Assembly: GCF_018691265.1 (NCBI RefSeq)
Contig: NW_024881313.1
Coordinates: 10,244,501 to 10,308,500 of the forward strand
DNA from: Tyto alba
Taxonomy: Eukaryota > Chordata > Aves > Strigiformes > Tytonidae
Length of the DNA: 64,000 nt
Direction of reading: 5' to 3'
Positions 1 to 14,450 of the stretch are shown one piece after another (position 1 is the first letter of the stretch; every line of letters starts with the position of its first letter). The notes beneath the pieces were generated by a model. It ran no database searches. It was given only the letters and a program-made list of their open reading frames with translations, and had not been told where the DNA came from. A program made the position numbers and the translations under genes.

Positions 1-974
1 CAGTGTGTCCCGTGGAAGGACTGAGATGACACTGGTCAGTGGTGAGGGAAATATTAGACTGTCGGATCCCAAACTTTTTTGCTCATGTTCATCTGGCTTC
101 TCTAGGTCCATTCCCCTGTGCCTGCTGAGGTTTCCTGGTGTGGACGTTGATGTTGCCTGTTCTGCTGCTGCCACAGCCTTTGTGGGTACCTGTGGCACAG
201 GGTGTTACTGGTGGGGGGGTGAGTGGAAGGGAAGGGAGCCAGCAGGATTCAGCTCCTGGGAAAGCTGGGGCTCCCCATGCAACCCCGGCGTCGTGGGGAT
301 CCTCATCTGCCTCTGCAGGGGTGGAGGTGTCCCACGTGTGACTGTCAGTCCACGTACCTTCTCACCTGTTTGCGAATAGATGACGATAAAGGGGGGTAAC
401 TTAGCGGTGATGCTACAGCATTGTGAATTTTTCAGAATCTTTTTCATCAAAAGTATTTAAGCTAGGTAAAAAAAGTACTTTGGGACATCTTGTTCCATTT
501 ATTTTTTAAGGCTATTCTTCATAGAAATCACTAGAGAGTTCTTCTTAAAACAGATGGCACAATGTAGGCCATTGTAATGCAATTTTCTTTGTAAAATACT
601 GTGTCCCAGGGCAAATTTACCACAAATGGAGCAATCGTGATGTCCCATAAAAGAGAAGACATGTGTTTTTGCAACTTCTGATAAATCTAAAAAATATGCA
701 TAACTCTGCTGACTCTGCCAAGCAAGCAAAGCTTGCTATTTTCAGTAAAGTATTTTTGGGTTTTTAGAGTATTTTGAAATTGCTAGTACAGTAACTGCTT
801 TGACTATTCAGGAAAACTTTGTACATCCAAAATTTTAAACCTCAATGAATACAATATTATCTGGAATTATGACTAGCAAGAAGACTTGTTAGACCTCTCT
901 CCCCTTGAACTTTTTGGAAGAAAACTAATACACATTCTTGGTCAATATTATTTACTGGAACTTTTTAGTTGTTT

Positions 975-1007
975 TATATATATATATATTTTGTATATAT
1001 ATATAAA
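975..1007. repeat. AT dinucleotide microsatellite (interrupted)
   Basis: Two runs of alternating TA, interrupted by TTTTG. Confidence 0.8.
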
Positions 1008-4000
1008 CCATTAAGTAAAGGAATACTGCATAGATATCAAAATATAAATACTTAAGAGTCATCTTTCCAGTTCACAACTATATCTCATCTATCATCTGTG
1101 CCAATGGGGACTTAGGGATTAATTGAACAACAGTGTTGTAAGAAACCTGCTACCTTTATTGGTGACACCTGTTATTAAAAGGACTAAATAAATTTAATGA
1201 ATAATTAAAATAGGGGAGAAATATGCAAAACAATAGGAAACGTTATTTATTTTCATCAGAATATTCTGATGTATCTGTATAGAAATATGGATGTTCGTAA
1301 TTTCACCTTTTTTCATGGGTAGTTTTCTAAAATGCTAACCAGGCATAATAGCAGTAATGTTCAGTATACTTATTCTGAAGAAAAATGGAAATAGGAAACA
1401 TAAAATTATGTTGTACATATATTTACAACAGGGTATTTTTACACTGGATTTTGTAGGTATACTAAATCTATATTTTTAATTCTTTTTAAGATGCCAAAAG
1501 AAATAACTTGCTTATTTTACTTGTGCCAATTTAGGAAAGGTAAGCTAAATCTAGTGATACAGTTGGTGTCTGGGAACCTCGAGGACTGGAAACTACTAGT
1601 AAATGTTAGAGATCTATAATAATCTCTTGAATAATTTGTTGGTTTGTGTATCTGAGAAGGCTAGAATCTGAGAAAGGCTAAATGCACTGAATTCTCACTT
1701 GCTTCTGAAAACAGAGTATTTGGCATTTTGCAGTTTTGTATTCCAAGTAGCGGCTGCTTTTTCTTAACTTGTCTTTACTCTGCTTAAGATATATACCTTT
1801 TTCTCCCCTTAAGGGGAAAGACCGTGCAGCGGTTAAGATTCAAGGCTAGATGATCCCTGTTTGGTTTGTACCTGAAGGCATATTGCTCAGAATCTCCATC
1901 TTCCTTTTATTTAGAGCGCTTTTACTGTGGCAAAGAAGTGGATGCATTATGAGTGATTCTGGCCTTTGGGATGTCGGCTCAGGCCCTGGGCACCTCCTCC
2001 CAGCACCATTTTGGATAGGGCTTGGGCTTGCCCTGGTGCTGGCACACCTCTGTGGGAAAGGAGAGGAGCTGCTGGAACTGGATGGGAGCCATGGTGCTTT
2101 CCAACCAGGTCCCCAGCCTGTGTGACTGGAAAACCAGGACCTGGGGGCAGACCACATGACACATGCACAAGTAATTTAAAAATAGCCACAGATTTCCAGA
2201 ATGGTGACATTACTGGATATACGTAGTTAAATCTGTAAGTGGTAATGTTTCCTCAGCAGTATCTACTTCATTTGAACTACTTGTTTTAATTAATGGTATA
2301 TTGTAAATGAGGGGCAAGAAATTTTAATTAAAATTCTGTGGTTTGGTTTATTAGGTATCAAGGATAATTTTTATAATTACAGCTTTATTCTAAGTTATTA
2401 AATACGTTTTTTTTTTTTAGGCATTTAGACTGAAATTTACCAATTCAAACTTGATAGGATAGACAAAAATAAAGCTGTTAAGAAGTAGGGCTGTTTTATT
2501 GACTTACATAAATTAGTACTGTTCATGTGTTTAAATATATTCAATTACAGATCTCAGTTCAGTTCCTGACTTTTCCACATGCTTCCTGTGTGATAGAGAG
2601 CAAATTATTTGAGAACAAATGTCTCAGTGTGTCTAGTGAATCTGAAATGCAATTATTAATGCCATCTGAGATCTAACCACTTTTTAAAATGCAGCACTAG
2701 GTTTATATTCATTTTTAGGAATTTCAGTTATCCACTTACTTTCTATAAAATGGGATATTTGAATTTCTCTTATTTTATAGTCCTTGTACTTGAAAGTAAG
2801 CAGGTCCATCTGCCTCTGTATGTTGTACTGTCAGTGATATAGTCAATCTTTTCGCAGTTTCTCCTCCTTTTATAATACAAGCATATAATAATAACATAAT
2901 TAGTGGTTATTGACATTTTTAATCTTTTCCATTGGTCAAGTCAGCTTGTAAAGAATGAGCAGAAAAATCAAGTGTGTTTAGGCACTGTTGGATGTCAGAT
3001 TGCAGGCATTACAGTTTGGGTCAGAAAAGCAACATAGTGCCCAGGCTACATAGTCCCAGTTGCCCAGTTCAGCTCAGCTCTTGGATTTCTGCCTGTGCAG
3101 TCTAAGCAACTACATCTAAACAATAGTATCTCAAATTTTGAATTGCAGATTTGCAGGGATGCACGTGACCTGATATTGATGACCTTTCTCTGTAGTGTTT
3201 TTTTTTTTGTTTGCTTTTTCTTCTTGTGGCTAATAGTCATCCTTTGTTCTTGGGTAAAACAACACAGGTTACTTATCATGCCTCACATGATAAAACAGAG
3301 GGGCTAACTGTCTTTTGATTTGGTGCAACTATAAGAAAAAATAAATGAATTAGTTATGAAAGTTACTGGGGTACAGCAAAACCACTTTTGTGAATGTCAA
3401 CTGGAACTTACAAACAAGTTAATTTTAAATGCATTTTATCTTTTTGAGGATGGAGGGTTTATGAGGCTTTAGTGGATCTTTGGTGAATGTTCTTAGAAGA
3501 TAAACTTCTGTTTCATTAGTAAGTATAACTTTATAATGTAAAATATAATCTTTGGAAAAAGAACTCCTCATAAAACAGTTTTAAATAACAAATAGAATAT
3601 TTTTTTCTCTTTGTTTTTCTTTTTAAATGCCATGAGTTATACCAAAATAGGATGACTTTAGTAAACCGAGTAACTTACAGATCACATTTCTGTGATATTT
3701 TTACGATACAGAGAGGATTCAAATGGGGCAAACTTTTTCAAGTTTATTTCATATGTAGAAGAATTCAGTTGTGCAAGTTTTAATACAGAACAAGTGAAAG
3801 GAATGACTCATAAATAACAAATCGTTAACTAAAATTAAACACTTATTTCTATTAACAGAACTGCTTTTAAAATTTGAATGTTCTCTAATTGATGAAAGAG
3901 AGTTTTACAGGGGTGGCTCCTGGGAGGAGTGTTACCCATATAGATCCTCTGCCTGTTGATAAGAGAAGACTATGCAAAGATCTTTGGAAAAATCTCTTAA

Positions 4001-4079
4001 TTTGAATACTTTCATGGATCAGTTCACGATGGAACAATAGAGAATAATTCTTAACCGCTAAAAAACCTAAGTTTTTTGT

Positions 4080-4158
4080 GGTTTTTTTGGTGTTTGTGTT
4101 TTTTTTTTGTTTTGTTTTTTTTTTTTTTTTGTTTGTTTGTTTGTTTGTTTTTTTTTAT
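4080..4158. repeat. T-rich and (GTTT)n low-complexity tract
   Basis: Long T runs interspersed with G, including six GTTT-type units at about 4131-4150. Confidence 0.85.
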
Positions 4159-7100
4159 TTGCATTTATATTCTCATGCAAGATTTCAATGGAATCAAAAC
4201 ATCCAGACCTTTAGTGATGACTTTGTATATGGAAGAACTATTACAGAGGTTACTGGCTAAGTAGACTGAGCTATATAAAGCAATTAGAGGATAGAAACGT
4301 TGAAAAACAATGCAAGATGAAATGTGACTTAACAAGCTTGTGTCTATTCATAACTAACAAGGTTTTTCTTCATAGCTTCTCTCTAGTAGTAGAAAGCTGA
4401 ACATAAACCTTGAGGTAATTTTGCAGTTTGAAGGATGATGTGGAAGGTCTACAGGTCCAATTTTAATATTTTTTTAGTTATCAGTTTAAATTAATGTTTT
4501 GAGATACCTTTGTTTCAGTGAGCAGACCTTCAGTTGGCTTAAGGTAGTTACACATGCAAGTTCTAAAGGTTAATTTGTATCATCACAAAGTTTGAAGTAA
4601 AGGAAACAGTTTAAAAGGACTTGAGCTTCTGACTCACAAGGCATCGGGTGCAGTGTGTGTATCGCAGTGCTTCATCTGAGAAACAAACAAAACCAGCAAA
4701 ATAGATTGGAGGTTGAAAGCAGGAAAGCTTTTATAGATACAAAATAGTGTAATAGATACACGTTTGGAGTTGTTTTTAATTAGTGCAGCTGCTATAAAAG
4801 ATAAGAATATACATTCATGGAGGCAGTACATCTGTAATTAGTATTGCCAGGAGTGGTAGAGCTTTTATCTGATACCTCTGTTCTGTGTGGGAGTGGAGTC
4901 CAGAAGATTGAATTATGTCATTATTCCACTTATAGAAGAACAAATACACCCTTACCAAGCTGCTATCCATTTTATTATACATTTTGTCGCTGAAGAGGAA
5001 TTCTTTAACAATTTAAGCACAGAAAAAACAATTAATTGTTTAGTTTCTTTTAATGTTTCTGTATTTATTGTTTTCCTTATTTTATCACCCCCTTTGATTT
5101 CTGGCTTTTCATTAGTTACCATATTCTAATACATAAGTCTTTTTGATGTAAGGCTTAAAAATGTTGTCAGAATAGACTGTTTTATTTTCTTTCCCTACAA
5201 GATATATGTATTTATTTACTTTTAAAAGGAAACAAAAGGAAGTGTATCAAACATTGTATATATTTTGCTTTTTAAAGCTGTGGTAAAAATAAGTTGCACA
5301 GAAAATGATTAATTGTTTAAATGACAATGCTTATGTTTCAGAAGTGTACATACAGATAATTTTTAGTTATGAAAAATACAGTAACAGCAAAAGAAGGATG
5401 ACCTATACTAGAAGATGTCTAGTGCTGTAAAAGGTGATTAAGTGTGGAGATGGAGATTATTTAAAACTGTTGCAGCTCTTGATTACAATTTGTGGATAAC
5501 ATTCAAACTCTTCTGGGCAAAATCCTGTGGGTCCCCAGTAGATTTGCAGAGGATGAGGAAACACAAGTGTCAACATTCAGCAAAGTCAGGGGAAACTGTT
5601 TCAGATTTCAAGCTGCAGTCTTGTAAAGTGAGTTCAGTTTTGTATCCACAACTGCATATATGAAGGCAAATGGCTCACTTGCTTCACACATGTTTATCCT
5701 GCATCTATTTTCAGGTAATTTTGAACACGTTGTATTACTGTATTCTAATCAGGCTGTTCCTGAGTTTATCAGTAATATAGGCAAAAAGAACTGCAAGGTA
5801 GTCAAACTGAACATTTGTCTTTACAGGCTTGTGAGGACAGGTGATGCTGTCACCCTTGAGATGACAGGAGGGGTGAAGTAACACAAGGATCCCCCCAGCA
5901 ATATACTCAGCAGTTTATAGACAGATCAAGCAAAATTATAAACAAATCCTGAAGGCTATGTGCATGCAGTCCAGACCTGCAATAGGACACTCACTACCCT
6001 TTTCTGTCAAACTATATAATGATGTAGCGCAAGTTAAACTCAAAATTGTACTTAACCTATACTTAGCTTGAAGTTTCCTGCATCTGTTCTCAGACTTGAG
6101 GAAAGGCTTGTGTGTCTGAAAGCTTCATGTGTTAGAAAATATTTTACTACTTTCTGCCAGTCTCACATTTCTCCTATCTTTAGATAATCATACTTACAAT
6201 AGCAGTAACGTTAGTGCCAAGGACTACTGTGTAAAAACATAAGCTAAATCTGAGGAGAATTAATTGCAATATTTAAAGAGAGAAAATAATTAGGTAGAAC
6301 TCCAGAGAAAAACATACTAGAAAAAGATAACAGAAATGCAAAGCCTTTCTCTAGAGAACAAATATTTTTAAAATGCATGCATAATATAAGCTAGCTCAGC
6401 CAAAATATTCCCAAGGGAAAGAGGAGACAGGATCAACTTTTTTAAAATTCTTCTCTTTAAGATGGGAAAATCACAGGGAAACACAAATCAACAAAAGTAA
6501 GATTTCATATTGAAAACTGAATGTTATGGAAAAAGAACACAAACAGAGGTTGCATAAAAGTGCAATTACATACTTTTGTCAATTAAAAGTGCAATTAAAT
6601 ACCAATTTTTAGTTGTTTAAAAAATCCATGGGAGTACTGGCATTTGTTATCTACAAAGCATTCTGGGGACAGCCTAACGTGTTTAAAATGGTGGGGTTTA
6701 GGATGGAATCTTTGGATAAAAGGCTGAGCATTTACAATATAACGACAATATCCTGAAATCAGTAGGCAGAAGATAGAAATTTCACTGTCATCTTCTCATA
6801 TTCCACTGAAAAAATCAGCACAGTTAACCATGAGGAGGTGGCGTTGTCCCATCTGAAAGATGGGTCAGTGTGTTGAAGTTGTGTCTTTACAACTGTAAGT
6901 CTGTCTGGGTGGGACAGACAGGCAGAAAAACAAATAAAGGGCCCTCAGTCAGAAAATGCACTTCCATCCCTGACCAAATCTGTTGTGTGTAGTTCCACAG
7001 ATGCCAGTTCTTTGTCTTGGCTTAGTCAATGCCAGTATATAACCTGTAGGAAAATTGATAAAGATGTAAGATAAGAGACTCGAGTTGTTTATGCTGTTGA

Positions 7101-10100
7101 AAGAGAGAAGGCCAAGCTGCCTTAAGTAGTAGTTTCAGGTACTGAGCAGCCATGCAACTGTGACAGCATGGGCCTCAGCGTTGTTTGGGGCTTGTGTGCA
7201 GGAGGTTGGGCAGGGGTGCAGAGCTTGCCCCGGTGCTCGTGGTGCGGGGCTGACTTGACCGTTCCCTTCTGGCTTTGCTTCAGTAACACTGCCTCATATG
7301 TGCTCTGCTGGCACCTCCACGCCTGCGGTGGCAGGGTGGACACGCCGTCAGGGCAAGCGCTGGGAGCCCACACAGAGCCTTTGCAAATCTAGGAATTATC
7401 GTCTCCTTGGAGCTGAAGTTGGACAGGTCAGGAATTGGGTGGGTGATCGAGGAATAGTAGTTTGAGATGCTGCTGGCACCACATAGTTTCCTTTCGCTGC
7501 AGATAGGTGTTCCTGTAGTCAAGGGCCCATCCTACTTTATGATATCCCTTTTAGTAGCTCACTATCGCTGAATTCTTTTATAGTAACATTAGTCGATAAA
7601 TATGAAACCATTTGTAGTTGTCTAGAAGTCTCCACACTATCCCAGTAGACAGTGACATAGTGACAGCTGTTTTTATCCCAGGACTGCAATGTGATCGAAT
7701 TCTGCATGTAGCTCTCTCCCTAAGGAAGAAAGAAGAAAAAAAAGTCCACCTAGAAGAAGATGGAGCATGAACTTCTGCTATGAAATTCTTTAACCTTCCT
7801 GCTAACCTGATCTCTACTGTCTGTACAGATTTCCTGTTGAAGATTAAATTGGGTTCATATTTTCACAGATTATTTAAAAGGCACTCCAGTGCCCTGTTGC
7901 CAGTTTATTTTAAAAGTGCATAAAGCTTTGGAATGAGGACTGCTGTTAACAAATCTTTTCCTTGAGTGAAGTGGAACATTTTTTGTCACAAGACCAAAGT
8001 ACACCTCTTCAAAGGTTTATTTCTGAGCATGAAATAGGAATTTCTGCCCCAGGAAATTAAGGATCATCAGAAATCTTCCCCAGTTGTAAATTACACTTTT
8101 CAGCTTTGCCTTCCTCTAATGTAATCACCCCTAGAGCACCTAAATATGGAGAGATTAATTAAACCCAACAATTAAACCAAAAAAATCCTGTAGTTTATTA
8201 CCAACAAAAGTTAATTGTTATGCAGAATTTAGAGTTTATCCCATGAGAGGGAATGGAAAGAAAAGAGGAAGAACACATGGTAGATAATAGTGAAAGAGCT
8301 CACCTGTCTGCTGATATGGGCTCAGATACTCGTGGTGCCAGTTGTGGGGAGATCTATGTAGAGTTCACAGCAAAGGGTGCACTTCTGGAGCTGGCTTTCT
8401 TGGGGAAGGTGGCAGATTCACACTTTGGAAGGCAGAGGTTGCCCCTAAGATGTTTATTCTGTGATATTCTAAATTTTGGAGGAGTTCTTGGTGGATATAT
8501 AGAAATAATAGTGGAACACATGGAAAGAATTGTGATTAATCTTCTCTACAGAGTGATTTATCCAGTGGACAGCCAAATGTGCCGTATTCCAGAGAACTTC
8601 CTACAGAGCACGTAGTTACACCTATCAAATCATGTGCTTTCTGTCCCAGATTGCTTTGTTCCATTTATTAAAGAATACCAGTCATAATCCTTAGTGATTC
8701 AGCCTTCTTTTTAAGGCTTTTAATACTACAGTAGTATATTTTTGAAATTTACTGATTTCAGAATACTATCAGCTGACTAGAATTTTTTCTGTCTAAACAG
8801 TTGATTGTCAGTTTTTTGGTAGGTTGTTTTTTTTTTTTTTTCTTTCCTAGTTGCAGTACATTTAGAATCAATTACTTATACAATTAAAATACTATGCAGT
8901 ATGATTATTTAGTCATAAAATAAACATTACCAAATTTGAATGTCTCTATGGACAAATTTGCTTGTTTAGTCATTGATGTAAAATGATAAGAAGGATAACT
9001 AACTTCTCAAATTTTCTTTTTAAATTTTCACATTTTAAAATCTGTTTTCCTAAAATTGTTATTGAAAAGTTTTTATCACTGGGAACAGTTCCATGACTCT
9101 CACTTAGAGAAGATTTTTGAATGTTGTGCTGTTTCTCTCATAAGCATAAAATAAATTCCAGTCTGAAAATGTGTCAGTTTATTTTTAGTTTATTCAGCTA
9201 TATTATTTAAAGCAAGAAGAAAGCCTTTATGAACTTACGATACATCAGCACATACACATTCTGGTATTTCCTTGTCCCATATTCTCCGTTAGTTTTCATT
9301 TATTTCAGTATTTCTTTTAGTGATGAAAACTGAGAAATTTGAATGTAGTTCTTCTGATTTGGCAGGTAATTAGTGTAGCAACTTGGAAATAGCAAACCTG
9401 GGAGTTGGAAAAATTTAAGATTTCTCTGAAGTTTCTTTTAAAGTAGTCATGTGATGAAGTTAAGGTACATGAAGAGCAAAGTAAAAAATACAATTAAAAA
9501 CGTGTGCCTGTATTTTAAAGTGATGTTGCTATCTTGCATTTTGATTAGTTTTTATTGGTGCTTGGTTTCTGTTGCTGGTATCTCTGTCACAGACTGTAGT
9601 ATTGGTGAAATGTTTTCTCAAAGATTCAAGTATTCTGCTTATCATATCACAGTGGGTTTTGTGCTGCAGGTATTCCCAGTGTTTACTGATACATTACATA
9701 TAAATAATTTGAGGAAGTGAGTTTGAATAATTGCTTCTCTAGGGAATACAGTCCATATCTTTGTATTAAAATTTAAATGGCTGTTTTTACATGCCCCAGA
9801 CTAGTACACCTGGGGATAAAGTAGTCAGGAAAACATTCATGCTTTTGAATTGTGTTGAAGTCACTCCTTTAAAGGGAGGGATTTCCAGCTTGGTAAGCAA
9901 ATTTTCACTGATTTCAGTGTAACAATGTTTATACTTCAGAATTATGTTAATTTACATCAGTAAGCATCCTTTGCTAAATTGAAAAAGAATATGTACTACT
10001 AAAATGACTTTATGCTAAATTCTCTGGAAAACAAGCAGGTTGTTACGCACAATATACAATTTATGTAGGAAAAAGCTGTTGTGTTTTGTTATGGGGTCTC

Positions 10101-11093
10101 TTTTTTTTCATCCATGCTCTTAATCCAGCAGCAATTATAAATTATCATAATACTTCTCCATTTAAGAGTAAAGAAATCAGAATGGTGATTAGCAGATACT
10201 TTGGATTTTTTTTCCCTTCAGACTCTTGAGATTAAACTTTCAACTGTGCAAATTCAGAGTATTTCTGACATTAGAGACATTGTTTTCTACAAAGTGTAAA
10301 ATGAATTGCAGGAATACCTACACAAATTGTTTTGTATACTTGTACATAATTCCTGCATTTCCAATAAAATAGAGATTGTTATCATGTTTTTGCTGAGTTG
10401 TTTTTATTTAGGTTCAGCTGTTTTAACAATAGCAACCTTAAGGGAGAGAGTATCCTGGGGGTTCAATAGCAAGTGTGGTCCTTCAGTGCCCAGGAAATAT
10501 TATGTACTTTGATCCTAACAGCTTAATTAATAGAGAAGAAATAGTGCAACAGTGCATCATAATACCTTATATATTAATGTTACATAGATCTTAAAATACG
10601 ATCACATGAGAATATATTTTATACGTGAAGGCTGAGCTGTTCTTCAAGTGTTCACTTTTCCAGTGTTTGCTAAACTCACAAATGACACTGAGTTTTCAGA
10701 GGAAAGATGCTTTGGTCTTGTCAGTAAAAAGAATGTATTTGCTCTCTGAACTGGTTGAAGGAGTTAATAGAGAAAACTGTTTCAGGTATATGTGTCAGCA
10801 TGTGGTATCTGACATGTAAAAATTCTCCTTTGGAAAAATCCATGTCGCCCACACTGAAATCACAGGATCTACCTAACCATGGTGAGGGTGTAGGACCCAA
10901 ATGAAGGAAATACCAAGTACATTCTGTACAGAAAAGTTCTTGAAATTCATAATTGCTTCAGCCTCCATAGCAATTAAGGTATAAAATATTCTGTGTTATT
11001 TATTCCTATTGTTCAGTCAAAAGTCACTAATCAGTCATGTTGTGGAGAACTGTAGTTTCCCTGGAAGGAAACTTGTTTTCTTAGGGTTCGTGT

Positions 11094-11097
11094 TCTT

Positions 11098-11129
<32 letters not shown>

Positions 11130-11142
11130 CTTTTTTTTTTCT
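11094..11142. repeat. Poly-T tract with single C interruptions
   Basis: Nearly uninterrupted T with three C interruptions. Confidence 0.85.
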
Positions 11143-12880
11143 CCTTAGGCATACTAAACCAGAGGGAAATGGGAGAAAACAACCTGAAGGTCTCAGTCTT
11201 ATATAGCATGGAAGGTCATTACTTAAGATCTGTCATTTTGTCATCTGCATCCATTCTTGCCATCAGCCTTACCCTGTGCTCCCTTTATGGAGTGACTGGC
11301 AATCAATGGTGAAACTGTATGTGAGATTTACATTATGGAAGGGCTCGTAGAAAACAAAAAATGGCTCAGTAATTCCAAAAGCCATTTTCTATGCTGTTTT
11401 AGGTTTCTCTGTTATGGTGATCAGAGGAAAGTCCCTTAAGGCATGCATTGAGAAGAGTGTCATGCTTTCAGTTGAAGAAGTGAGGATGGACCCCAGAAGA
11501 AGCCCTCCTGCCCTTCAGCAGCAAGTAGGGGGTGTTGGGTTGGTTGAGGAGCTCTTGTTGACACAGAGCACAGTCCTCCTCTGAATTGAAGTTCGAAGCT
11601 GAACCCAGTACTGCTGACTGGTTTTGTAGGACCAAAATTATTTTTTTTCCCCCATACTCTCTGAAAACTCTTATTTTCTTGCAGTGAGGACTTTATGAGG
11701 TGTAATGAGATGATTTGAATGTTGAGGTTGGCATATAGGGGATGTGCCTTTATATTTGTTTTTTCCTCCACTGTATGTTCCTTTCTCTTCTCCACTCTTT
11801 AGCCTGGTTTCTGCAGAGCAACTGAGGATTTCAGTGGCATGGGGAATTCCTGGAAACCTAAGTTTGTTAGCATTGTTGGCTGAATGCTAAGTAATTTGAT
11901 TTGTAGAGTTTTTAACAAAGCTTTACTTCCTAGTTTGGGTATGTGGCCTGGTAGGAATCCTGACAGAAAACTTAATAAACTCTCAAATCCAGAAACAAAA
12001 ACATGTTATAAAAGGGAGACTGCAATTCTAAGACTTATTATAGTCAGTGGACAGAGGAGGAAGAATTTTTTTTTTTCTAATTCTTTTTGTGATAAAATGA
12101 ATGGTTTATTAATGTAGTGTTCCTAATTTCTCTTCATTGTATGTCCTACTTCGTGTCTGGTTGAGAGGGCTGCGAATCTTGCCTAGGCATATACTAACAA
12201 AATGTGTACACAGATCTGAATTCCCTGTAATAGGTCAAACTCTTAGTGGATCGGTGGAAGAGTTGCCTACCTGACATCCTATGTATTTTAACTGTGGGCT
12301 GTAGTGTGCTTTTCAAAGTAATTTATCTCTGCTTGGAGAGGTCAAATCACTGTTTGTACCTGTTTAGTGCTGCTGGTCTTTATTTTGCTTGCTAGCAAGC
12401 ATATTTGATTAATGTTTTGGTTCAAGATTCTTTTTATTTCCTATGTTGTAGTATTATTCTTGTTACTGCTTTCCTCTTCATTTAGTTAGGTATAGGCTTC
12501 TCACTGCATGACCTTCCTGGAGTACTGAGAAAGATCACTAAAATAAAGTGCAAGGAAGTGCATTTAAGTGAAACACTGCTGAAAAAGATAATGTAAATTA
12601 ATATTTTCTTCTACAGAAATTAAGATGTATTATTGTAAGATAGAGGTGGTCTTGAAATGTTTACCTTAACAAATGGCACATATCATAGGACATAAATATG
12701 CACTGATGGCTTTTGTCCTCAGCATCTATATAATCTTAATTTCTTATAGATACGTCATTATCTATATATAAAATGGGAAAATGCCACTGTAAAAGGTTTA
12801 ACTATGAAAACTAAAAGATGCAGGGAGCAGAGACTTTTCCTTATTTAGGATTCCCCTGCAGCAGACCTTAATAGGAAACT

Positions 12881-12900
12881 AAAAAAAAAAAAAAAAAAAA
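12881..12900. repeat. Poly-A run (20 bases)
   Basis: Uninterrupted A homopolymer; no retrotransposed gene body was recognised upstream of it. Confidence 0.85.
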
Positions 12901-14427
12901 GCCTCTAGAAGGTTCCTTTTGCCAAGATTTTCCCCATTATGTTTCTGCATATTCCTGTGTCACACGCACTGAGGTGGTGTACAGGTCCTGGCTGCAGTCC
13001 AACAACCAGCTAGCCATCCTCAGAGGACTGCCTACCTCCTCATTACTGTTCCTGGATTAAATCTGGCAAATCAGTTCTCCAGATCCCCCACGGTCTTCCC
13101 TTTCAAAGGAAGGAACTTGCATTTTGACAGTTTTCCAAGATAAGAATGTAGTCTTAAACTCTGTTGTATCTTCCATAATAACTCTGATGGCTTACACACA
13201 CACAACGTTGTCTTTCCTGTCAACTGCCATGCCCATACTAAATTTTTCCACTTCTGTCATCTCATTCAGGTCATGTACCTTTTCCTGCAACACTGTAGGT
13301 AGTAGAGCCTGGGTGTCTGGTAAAGGGGAAAGGTATCAGAGGTAAATCATTTAGATCTGAAGTTGGAGAGGGGGAAGTTAATGGGAAAACGTTTTCACTG
13401 CCTGTGTGCTGTGTATACAGCAAACCCGATAAGTGGTCAGCTAAATGTATTGCACCTGAATAGACTGATCAGTTTAGAGTGCACAGCAGTTATTACCTGG
13501 CTAGCCATCACAATTATAATGGTAAGCTGCTTATCACAAATATTCATATTAAATAATTGAGATAATCTATAACTGTACAACATTCAGCAGTGTTAGCTTT
13601 TGCAGATAATGAAGGTAGTATAGTAAGAATACAAAAAGAAATACTGGATGAATTTGTGGTAGAAAATTTTGTTTCTGTTAAATCAATTATGCAAATATAA
13701 AAACATTTTCAGTAAAATCTAATCAGTTGTCAAGGATATGAGAAAAATATACCTATTTGAAGAAATAAAACTGTCTTCAATACAATCTAATCAACTGCCA
13801 GAAATGAAACCTCTCTAATTTGATTTAAATGTCCCCATTGACCATAGTTATTTTCTCTTGCCACAAATAAGAGGACTGAGGTTCTCAAGACAGAATGAGA
13901 GCTTTTCTTACTGAATTTCTCTTCTCGCTTTTGTAATTATGGCCCTTTTTCTGTCACTGACATTGATTCACTCATGCTTGAGTGTTGATGTACATTGCAC
14001 TTGGCTGACATTATCCACATTAATGTTTCTTTTTCCATCCCAATCTCCATGTTTTTATTAGGTTTTGTTATTTGTGTAACTGGTGTTTCTAGATCTTACC
14101 TCTTCCAATTTAAGGTTATGTTTTAGGCTAATTTGAGGAGATGAAGAGCATAGGAATCTATTCTGGTTCAGATTTTATAAAGACAAGGCAGCTGCCAAGT
14201 ATTCTGTTACAGTATTTAGATAGCCTTACTTGCTCATAATATAGGTACGTATACTCAAATCATTCACCAAGAGGGGCCTGAGAGCAATGAAAGCATGCTT
14301 TGGGACTAAGGTGTCTTCCTGAATTTTTGTCCAGGAATGATACTTATATAAGACAGAAAAAAAAAGCTGTTGTCTATCATTGGGTTAATATATCTGTTTT
14401 CACATGCTTCTGTTCCTAGCTACTCTA

Positions 14428-14450
14428 TTTTTTTTTTTTTTTTTTTTTTT
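14428..14450. repeat. Poly-T run followed by C/T-rich DNA
   Basis: A 23-base T homopolymer leads into a CCTCC-type pyrimidine tract. Confidence 0.85.

Noticed and set aside
2320..2335. Perfect 16-bp palindrome AATTTTAATTAAAATT
   Set aside because: Made only of A and T in a very AT-rich region, so it is expected by chance.
8253..8615. 120-codon + ORF beginning MERKEEEHMV
   Set aside because: Considered as a small protein or exon, but no family is recognised and the flanking sites do not form a convincing exon.
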